In this document: in pieces, positions 58,634 through 64,000 of the stretch
How positions within the stretch are numbered: position 1 is the stretch's first letter
Layout of the letters: every line of letters starts with the position of its first letter
NCBI RefSeq assembly: GCF_011761565.1
Contig: NZ_JAASRM010000001.1
Coordinates: 3,844,139 to 3,908,138, forward strand
Direction of reading: 5' to 3'
DNA length: 64,000 nucleotides
Source of the DNA: Rhizomicrobium palustre
Lineage (GTDB): Bacteria; Pseudomonadota; Alphaproteobacteria; Micropepsales; Micropepsaceae
The notes under the pieces: model-generated
The model's database searches: none
Told to the model about the DNA's origin: nothing
What the model saw: the letters and a program-made list of their open reading frames with translations, nothing else
Program-made: the position numbers and the translations under genes

Positions 58634-59940
58634 AAATAACGCGTGACGCCGATCTCGACCTGATTGCGGCCATAGCCGTAGAGCGGGACATTGCTGTTCT
58701 GCGTGACATGCGAGAACGAGAGCTGCGGCGTGAATCCGGCATAGGTCAACCGCCGGTTTAGAACACCAATCCGGAAGGAATAGGCCCAGTCCTCGCGCGC
58801 TTGCGCAAAAGCGGCCATGCGCTCGTCGTAATGCGACCAAACCAGACTGGGCGTGGCGGCAATTGTGAAGCCAAACGGCAAGTCGCGCTGGTAGGTCACG
58901 CTGCCCCAGTAACTCCAATTCGAATAGGCCGCGACATCGGCGTCGGTGCGCGCCACCCCGATCGAAAGCTGCACCAGACTCGATGGTGAGAGGATGTAGC
59001 TGAGAGAGCCATCCAGACCGAAAACCGGACCGTTCATGGCCGGCTGCGTGGCATAGGCCACCGCACGCGCGGAAAAATTCACGCCCAGATAAAACTGCTC
59101 GGCCACCGGATGCTGAACCGATAATTGCCCGCCGAAGGCCTCGCTGTAATCTGCGTTGCCATACCAGCGCCGCATCCAATTCGCGAGCAGGCTGATATCC
59201 CAATTGGGCGAGACCCATTCCGGCCCAGCATAGGCGGAGAGCGTCATATCATCGAATTTACCGCCGCTATATTCGCTGCGATGCAGATCGGCACCCATCC
59301 GCGCTTTGATACTATCGGTAAGAAATGGCGACCACTCGCCGCCCGTGTCGAGCGTCAAGCCCACTCCGCTGGTACCACGCGCATCGGAAGATAATTCGAA
59401 AGGCAGACCATAGATCGTCACTTGCCGCACATTGGTGCCGCCATTGACATTGGTATCCGGTGCCACCGCCACCGAGAAACGATACTGCCAGCGCTTCAGC
59501 CGTGCGATCGCCCCCAGATACTGGTCGACATTGCTCTTCACCGCATCCGGCAGATCGCCCGCCCGCGCAAAGCGGAATTGGCGTTCGGCATTGGTGTAAT
59601 CACCCGCCAGGAAGAAGGCACGCGCCAATTCCAGCCGCACACGGTCCGCGTTAGGCTCCGTTAACAGGAGGGCACGGAAACGCTCGATGGCCTCATCATA
59701 GCGCTGCTCGGCGACGGCGATCATGCCGAGAAGAAACAGCGCCTGGTGATCTTCGGGCGATTTTTCGAGTTGAGCTTTGAGAACGCGCTTGGCCTCATCG
59801 TTCTTGCCGCTTTGCATCAAGAGTGCGGCGGCCTCGTCAAGCGTGATCGTTTTTGTGACTTTTTTTTCTTGAGCCCATGCGGCCGCGCAACTGAACGCCA
59901 GGGCGCTTACAGCCGCTACAAGACTTGAACACAATTTCAT
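58630..59940 (-). CDS. Slam-like outer-membrane protein (DUF560; type XI secretion)
   Basis: A 436-residue exported protein with a signal peptide (about residues 1-23), tetratricopeptide repeats at about 25-150 (SPEDHQALFLLGMIAVAEQRYDEAIERFRALL, then RVRLELARAFFLAGDYTNAERQF), and a C-terminal beta-barrel of about 280 residues with alternating aromatic strands, ending in TRYF with the terminal phenylalanine of Bam substrates. This order is that of surface lipoprotein assembly modulators (Slam), which move lipoproteins across the outer membrane. A TbpB-like lipoprotein gene lies 63 bases upstream on the same strand. Family assignment is by architecture and motif. Confidence 0.72.
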   Translation of the reverse strand: MKLCSSLVAAVSALAFSCAAAWAQEKKVTKTITLDEAAALLMQSGKNDEAKRVLKAQLEKSPEDHQALFLLGMIAVAEQRYDEAIERFRALLLTEPNADRVRLELARAFFLAGDYTNAERQFRFARAGDLPDAVKSNVDQYLGAIARLKRWQYRFSVAVAPDTNVNGGTNVRQVTIYGLPFELSSDARGTSGVGLTLDTGGEWSPFLTDSIKARMGADLHRSEYSGGKFDDMTLSAYAGPEWVSPNWDISLLANWMRRWYGNADYSEAFGGQLSVQHPVAEQFYLGVNFSARAVAYATQPAMNGPVFGLDGSLSYILSPSSLVQLSIGVARTDADVAAYSNWSYWGSVTYQRDLPFGFTIAATPSLVWSHYDERMAAFAQAREDWAYSFRIGVLNRRLTYAGFTPQLSFSHVTQNSNVPLYGYGRNQVEIGVTRYF

Positions 59941-59966
59941 GGTCGAAACTCGGCCGGGGGAGAAAT

Positions 59967-59997
59967 AAGTCCTGGCACCGTAATGGCGCCAGGACTT
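59967..59997 (-). terminator. Hairpin between the TbpB-like and Slam-like genes
   Basis: AAGTCCTGGC (59967-59976) and GCCAGGACTT (59988-59997) are exact complements with an 11-base apical part that has two more pairs. It lies between the two genes in the transcript. There is no long T run after it, so a partial terminator or an RNA stability element that lowers the downstream gene is more likely than a full stop. Confidence 0.6.
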
Positions 59998-60003
59998 TGC
60001 AGG

Positions 60004-62019
60004 TTACTGTTTACGGCCGCCAACCGTACCGATGGCCGCGCCGGTGTTGTCCCCGTTCGACAGAGTCCAGACGCCAGCGAGTTCATTGGCATTAGGGCCA
60101 TAGAAGCCGCCGGAGATCGCACCCGCCGCATCAGGCTTCAAGGCGAAGGTACCGGTTGCCCCCGACGTCGCCGTCGTCGTGCCGCTGAAGCTATTGCTGC
60201 CTGTGGCAATATTTCCGGTAAAGGAAACACTGTTCCAGGGTGTCTTCTGGGTCCCGACATAGGCGTTCATATTGGAGAAATTGCCGGTCACTGCGCCCGT
60301 CGAGAAATTCGCGGTCATGGAAGCATCGCCTTGCAGTCCAGCCGCCGAGAAGGTCGCACCATTGGGAACGATCACCTCACCCGCAACCATGCCTGCGCCT
60401 GCATAGGTCGCAGAACCCGATGTCGGCAAGTTTCCGACCGGCGTTTGCATGCCAATCAGATAGGTTCCGGTGTAATCGACTTTTCCGAAATCGTTCTGGG
60501 ATTGGGTCCACACGCCAAAGGAGGTGTAGCTCAAGCCATAGCTCACCAGCGAGAAGGAATACGGGCTGGTCTTACCTGCAGGCGTGCTGTCGATGGTCGT
60601 GGTGGTAACGGCGCTCAGATTGTTGTTGATCTTTCCCGTTGCCGTAACGCCGACCCCAGGCACAGTCAATGTGAAATTGGTGTCTTTGCAGGTCGGACAG
60701 CTGGGCCCGTTATCCTGGAACGAAACGCTGTTTGTAGCGTAACCGGGATAGGTAACGGTCTTGATCGGCCCGGTTCCGAGGGTTGTTTGTAACGCCGGGA
60801 ATGTGCCGGTCGGATAATTGCCGCTGGCGCTGTCAAACGTCGGCCCGCCGGAGGTGGCCATGATAGGCGTGGCCTGTGTATAGCCGAAGCTGGGGGCTAA
60901 TGGCGGATTGATGATAAAGGGATCGGAGTTTCCGCCGAAGGTCCCGAAAGCTGAGGTCGTCCCATCCCCGATCGACCACACCCCGGCAACGTTCCAGGAA
61001 TAGGGGCCGTAAAAGCCGCCATTGGTTGTCCCGGTCGCATCGCTCTTGACGGCGAAGCTCGTTCCCGGCGCGGAGGTCGCAGAAGTCTTGCCAGCGAAAG
61101 TCATGTTGTCGGATCTTATCGATCCGGTGATGGCAACATCATTCCATGCCGTTTGGGTGGCATTGGTATCCGTTGCGGTCATGTTCTTGAGCGTACCGGT
61201 TATCGCGCCAGTCTGAAAATCTGCGTTAAGGGTGGCATCGCCGTTAAGAACAGCAACATTCTTGGCCTGCAAAGCATAGCCTTCGACATTGTTCTTCGCG
61301 GCATAAGTCGCTTTTCCCTGGAGGGCCGGACCACCCGCTCTGAAGCCCGTCACGAATTGCGATAACGTGCCTTTGCTGCCGTCCCAGACAAACCATTGCC
61401 CGGCGATCACGTCACTCCAGACATTCACCGCCATCAGCACGGCACTGCTCGCGCCATTCAGCAGGTTGAGCGCAGCGGCAGCGTCATTCTTGACGGGCTT
61501 ATCGGTAACATTGAGCGAAGGAATGCTCAGCGTCAGCCCAGGCGTGCCCCCTTTTGCATGGGTCAGCGTGGCGCCACCGCTATTGGTCGCTGTATCGATC
61601 GACCAGCCACTGTTGTCGATCTTGATGCTCGATTGGAGCAGCGGGAAGACGGTGTTGGCATCCACCATTGAATTGGCGGCGCCGAAATTAGGCGTGTACT
61701 GAGCTGTGCTCGGCAAAGCCAAGCTCGGCCCCCCGTAGGAGGCGCCAGCGGGTAATGGAAGTGCGGCAGGCGGCGGGTTCGTTGTGCCACCCGTGGTGCC
61801 GCCAGTCGTACCACCCGTGGTGCCGCCGGTCGTGCCACCCGTAGTGCCGCCAGTCGTACCGCCCGTGGTGCCACCAGTCGTACCACCCGTGTTTCCGGCT
61901 GAGGTCCCATTGGACGGTGTAGAAATTGGTGAGCTTCCACCGCCCGACGCACAAGCACTCAACACAATTGCGCAAGCCGCCACTGCCACGCAGTGGGGCA
62001 TCTTCCCCAAGCCGCTCAT
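60004..62019 (-). CDS. TbpB-like surface lipoprotein (predicted Slam substrate)
   Basis: A 671-residue lipoprotein. The ATG at 62019 has AGGGGAG eight bases upstream; an ATG six bases earlier is too close to that site. The lipobox is VLSAC with Cys at about residue 23. A Gly/Thr repeat linker (about 44-80) follows. Two similar domains follow, each ending with the TbpB-type barrel motif: GGFYGPYSWNVAGVW with AFGTFGG near 335-365, and GGFYGPNANELAGVW with AIGTVGGRKQ at the C-terminus. Shared segments precede each (TGAITGTLKNM / TGAVTGNFSNM, then the W-N-x-V strand). A CPTC pair lies near 441-444. These are hallmarks of Slam-dependent lipoproteins; the ligand is unknown. Confidence 0.72.
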   Translation of the reverse strand: MSGLGKMPHCVAVAACAIVLSACASGGGSSPISTPSNGTSAGNTGGTTGGTTGGTTGGTTGGTTGGTTGGTTGGTTGGTTNPPPAALPLPAGASYGGPSLALPSTAQYTPNFGAANSMVDANTVFPLLQSSIKIDNSGWSIDTATNSGGATLTHAKGGTPGLTLSIPSLNVTDKPVKNDAAAALNLLNGASSAVLMAVNVWSDVIAGQWFVWDGSKGTLSQFVTGFRAGGPALQGKATYAAKNNVEGYALQAKNVAVLNGDATLNADFQTGAITGTLKNMTATDTNATQTAWNDVAITGSIRSDNMTFAGKTSATSAPGTSFAVKSDATGTTNGGFYGPYSWNVAGVWSIGDGTTSAFGTFGGNSDPFIINPPLAPSFGYTQATPIMATSGGPTFDSASGNYPTGTFPALQTTLGTGPIKTVTYPGYATNSVSFQDNGPSCPTCKDTNFTLTVPGVGVTATGKINNNLSAVTTTTIDSTPAGKTSPYSFSLVSYGLSYTSFGVWTQSQNDFGKVDYTGTYLIGMQTPVGNLPTSGSATYAGAGMVAGEVIVPNGATFSAAGLQGDASMTANFSTGAVTGNFSNMNAYVGTQKTPWNSVSFTGNIATGSNSFSGTTTATSGATGTFALKPDAAGAISGGFYGPNANELAGVWTLSNGDNTGAAIGTVGGRKQ
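61780..61890 (-). repeat. 12-bp tandem repeat coding for a Thr-Gly linker
   Basis: About nine copies of a 12-base unit (GGT-ACG-ACT-GGC type, degenerate at third positions) encode GGTT repeats after the lipobox of the TbpB-like protein. The unit is a multiple of three, so copy number changes would alter linker length without a frameshift. Confidence 0.85.
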
Positions 62020-62266
62020 GAACATCTCTCCCCTACTCCACGCAGCATTCTTCGGCGCGTGTGTGGATGTATTTTAGCAGCTTGAGATAGCGGTGTTACC
62101 GGAAACATCTTTACGTTCGTGTGGCAAAGCGTAGCTCCCGTTAGGAGTGCAGGAAAATGCCACAGAATTGAACCGCCCAGGACCGTCCATCGGCTATGGT
62201 CGCCAGCACCGACTCTTTGGGCGGCGGACAACTTTCGGCGGCTGCGATCACGCGACGGAGTTTTTT

Positions 62267-62929
62267 ATGCGCGCATTTCTTATCGCGTCCGTTCTTTTCT
62301 TAGCCGGGGCTTTCGCGGCAACCGATCCCATGGCCACGCGCTATGGCAACACAACCATTGCGCTTGACCCGGATGGCTCGACCACGCGCCTCTTCTATCG
62401 CGCCGACCAGAGCTTCGTCGCCAAACAAACAAACTGGCAAAGCGACGGCCATTGGGCCTTCGAAAGCGGCAAGCTCTGCCTCACGTACAAAATCACGCGT
62501 CCAGGTGTTGGCGATAAGGAATGCGTCTCTTCCGAACCGCATGCCATCGGCGATGTCTGGATACACGGCATCCATCACGTCACCTTGGTGCAAGGCGAAG
62601 CGCTGAAGGATACGCCGGAGGTATTGGCGGCGTTGGCAGCGGCGAGCCGCGTCGGCAACACGATCATCGCCAAGGATCCCGATGGCACCGAGACGCGACT
62701 ATATTGGCGTCCCGATCACAGCTTCTCAGCCACGCGTCCGGGATGGCAAACCGAAGGAAGCTGGCGGGTGCAAGGCGCGAGCTTGATCCTGCATTACAAC
62801 ATCCCGCGCCCCAATATGGGCAGCTATGAGGAAATGAAGAACGCAACACCGCGCAAGGTGGGCGAGGTTTGGGGCATGGCGGATCGCCAGGTCACGCTAG
62901 TGGCCGGCAATCAGCTGAAAGCGCCATAA
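62267..62929 (+). CDS. Exported protein with an internal duplication
   Basis: A 220-residue exported protein. The ATG at 62267 has GGAG nearby and a signal peptide (MRAFLIASVLFLAGAFA). Two units of about 95 residues repeat the pattern GNT-IA-DPDG-TRL--R-D-SF-A---W---G-W: GNTTIALDPDGSTTRLFYR, and GNTIIAKDPDGTETRLYWR. Each ends with IGDVW or VGEVW. The first unit has two cysteines and the second none. No family is recognised. It is divergent from the TbpB-like gene and may share its promoter region. Confidence 0.6.
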   Translation: MRAFLIASVLFLAGAFAATDPMATRYGNTTIALDPDGSTTRLFYRADQSFVAKQTNWQSDGHWAFESGKLCLTYKITRPGVGDKECVSSEPHAIGDVWIHGIHHVTLVQGEALKDTPEVLAALAAASRVGNTIIAKDPDGTETRLYWRPDHSFSATRPGWQTEGSWRVQGASLILHYNIPRPNMGSYEEMKNATPRKVGEVWGMADRQVTLVAGNQLKAP

Positions 62930-62939
62930 CGCTTCGAGA

Positions 62940-63143
62940 TTATTTCGGTGCGACGCCCAGAATCTGTTCCGGCGTTTCGTGCACTTCGATCGCGCTGGAG
63001 CTCTCACCAGCGCCGAAGACCACGCGCGTGCATTCGGTCCCACGGACCATGAACTGCACGACGTCGAGATTGATCAGAAGCTGCGGCGAGATGCTCGGAT
63101 CGATGCCGACTTCATATTCAATGCAACGAACCCAACTCGCCAT
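62940..63143 (-). CDS. Small hypothetical protein, 67 residues
   Basis: A short acidic protein starting MASWVRCIEYEVGIDPSISP and with a VHETPEQILG C-terminal segment. The sequence has a regular strand pattern and two cysteines. I do not recognise the family. It is convergent with the duplicated exported protein gene, and ispE lies upstream on the same strand. Confidence 0.45.
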   Translation of the reverse strand: MASWVRCIEYEVGIDPSISPQLLINLDVVQFMVRGTECTRVVFGAGESSSAIEVHETPEQILGVAPK

Positions 63144-63239
63144 CCTGGCTCTCCCGGCCTTTGTGAAGAGACGAGATTACGCCCGGGAAAGTATACAGGT
63201 CGTAACTAGCGGGATGGGGTTTTCCCTTATACGACCCTG

Positions 63240-64000
63240 TCAAACGAGCGTAGATAACAGGCGGCTCGGCATCACCCACCAACCTGCATGCGCGGCTTTT
63301 AGGGCCTCGGCGGCGGCTTTCGCATCCGTTTCGGTTGCAAACAGGCCGAAACAGGTGGCCCCGCTGCCCGACATACGGGAAAGCAGCGCCCCCTCGCCTG
63401 CAATCGCTTCGAGAACCGCATTCACCTCCGGCGCGATCATCCGCGCGGGCGCTTCAAGATCGTTGCTCGTGCTTTTGAGATAGCCAATCAGATGGTCGGC
63501 ACCGGTGAAATACGGAGGTAACGGCAACTCCACGCCCCGGCGCTCTTTCAGGGCACCAAAGACCTTGCCCGTCGGCACACCGACACCGGGATTGACCAGC
63601 ACGATGGAGAGCGGCGGCAAGCTCGGCAATTCGGTGAGAATTTCACCGCGCCCTTCCATCCATTGCGGCCGCGAGGTGATGCAGACCGGCACATCGGAGC
63701 CAAGCTCTTCGCCCACCTTCTGCAAAGCGAGCGAGTCTTTGCCCAAGTTCCAAAGCTTGGAGAGTCCACGCAGTGTCGCCGCGCAATCGGCAGACCCGCC
63801 ACCGATGCCAGACGCCACCGGCAAATTCTTGGTCAGCACGATCTTGGCGCCTTGCGAGGTCCCAAGCGCGCGCGCGGCCCGGACGATGAGATTATCCTCA
63901 CCTGCGCTAAGCCCCTTGCCAAACGGCCCGCCGATATCGAGCGATACGCCATCGCCTGGCGCAAACGACAGCTCATCGCCCGCCTCTGTGAAGGCGACAA
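63240..64000 (-). CDS. ispE: 4-(cytidine 5'-diphospho)-2-C-methyl-D-erythritol kinase, 5' part beyond the window
   Basis: The C-terminal 250 or so residues of the GHMP kinase of the non-mevalonate isoprenoid pathway. The frame is open to the window edge: GGPFGKGLSAGEDNLIVRAA is followed by the ATP-binding loop LPVASGIGGGSADCAATLRGL, then DVPVCI, VLVNPGVGVPTGKVF and the terminal MSGSGATCFGLF. The start codon and substrate-binding N-terminus lie outside. The enzyme belongs to the same general pathway as the polyprenyl synthase at 57.6 kb. Confidence 0.94.
   Translation of the reverse strand, partial: VAFTEAGDELSFAPGDGVSLDIGGPFGKGLSAGEDNLIVRAARALGTSQGAKIVLTKNLPVASGIGGGSADCAATLRGLSKLWNLGKDSLALQKVGEELGSDVPVCITSRPQWMEGRGEILTELPSLPPLSIVLVNPGVGVPTGKVFGALKERRGVELPLPPYFTGADHLIGYLKSTSNDLEAPARMIAPEVNAVLEAIAGEGALLSRMSGSGATCFGLFATETDAKAAAEALKAAHAGWWVMPSRLLSTLV

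Noticed and set aside
61780-61890. Tandem repeats considered as a CRISPR array
   Set aside because: The unit is 12 bases with no spacers, and it lies in frame within a lipoprotein gene.

Overview
The window reads as a chromosomal segment of a high-G+C alphaproteobacterium. The evidence is an F-type ATPase operon split as atpHAG-DC without the F0 genes, a DUF3126-cysE neighbourhood, an rpe-heparinase pair, a NadQ-type regulator with nadABC, glyQS as two subunits, and dispersed short palindromic repeats of the kind common in this class. I cannot fix the genus; a relative of Rhizomicrobium/Micropepsaceae is only a guess. Nearly all of the window is ordinary core chromosome. There are no rRNA, tRNA, CRISPR or complete insertion sequences that I can see.

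Layout. 0.2-5.6 kb: ATP synthase F1 operon with an Ohr-type peroxidase gene inserted between atpG and atpD. 5.8-12.7 kb: a di-iron ferritin-like protein, a detached sdhB, a chemotaxis receptor, a HAD phosphatase, a heparinase-like protein and rpe. 12.9-18.3 kb: an S41-like protease, a polytopic membrane protein and sdhCDA. 18.3-19.9 kb: a small accessory patch (an A+T-richer unknown gene plus a DUF4258/DUF2283-like pair). 19.9-30 kb: membrane-anchored catalase with cytochrome b561, then many small envelope, lipoprotein and hypothetical genes, an L,D-transpeptidase, a gamma-carbonic anhydrase and PhoH. 30-39.7 kb: a transporter-like membrane protein, cysE, nitroreductase, two histidine kinases flanking queCE, a FabH-like synthase, TauE/SafE and an HD hydrolase. 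39.8-48.6 kb: a phosphatase, the NadQ-like regulator, glutathione-dependent formaldehyde oxidation (adh class III and fghA), nadABC behind two matching palindromic operators, and a beta-carbonic anhydrase. 48.7-58.6 kb: SleB-type hydrolase, ppdK, a repeat-rich gap of about 1 kb, glyQS, a TrmN6-like methyltransferase and a polyprenyl diphosphate synthase. 58.6-64 kb: a predicted type XI secretion pair (Slam-like outer-membrane protein and a TbpB-like surface lipoprotein), a secreted protein with an internal duplication, and the 3' part of ispE.

How the genes work together. Respiration and energy are served by F1 and complex II. NAD synthesis (nadABC) is probably controlled by the NadQ-like protein encoded about 3 kb upstream. 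Formaldehyde is handled by a two-enzyme module. The most interesting candidates are the Slam/TbpB-like pair at 58.6-62.0 kb, which has no neighbouring TonB receptor, and the paired NadQ-type operators 63 bp apart. Next come the ohr insertion in the atp operon, a small SEDS-like membrane protein, an MMPL-like protein without porter domains, and a nested inverted repeat that supplies the stop codon of a methyltransferase gene. All functional statements rest on reading motifs and family resemblance by eye; no database search was run.
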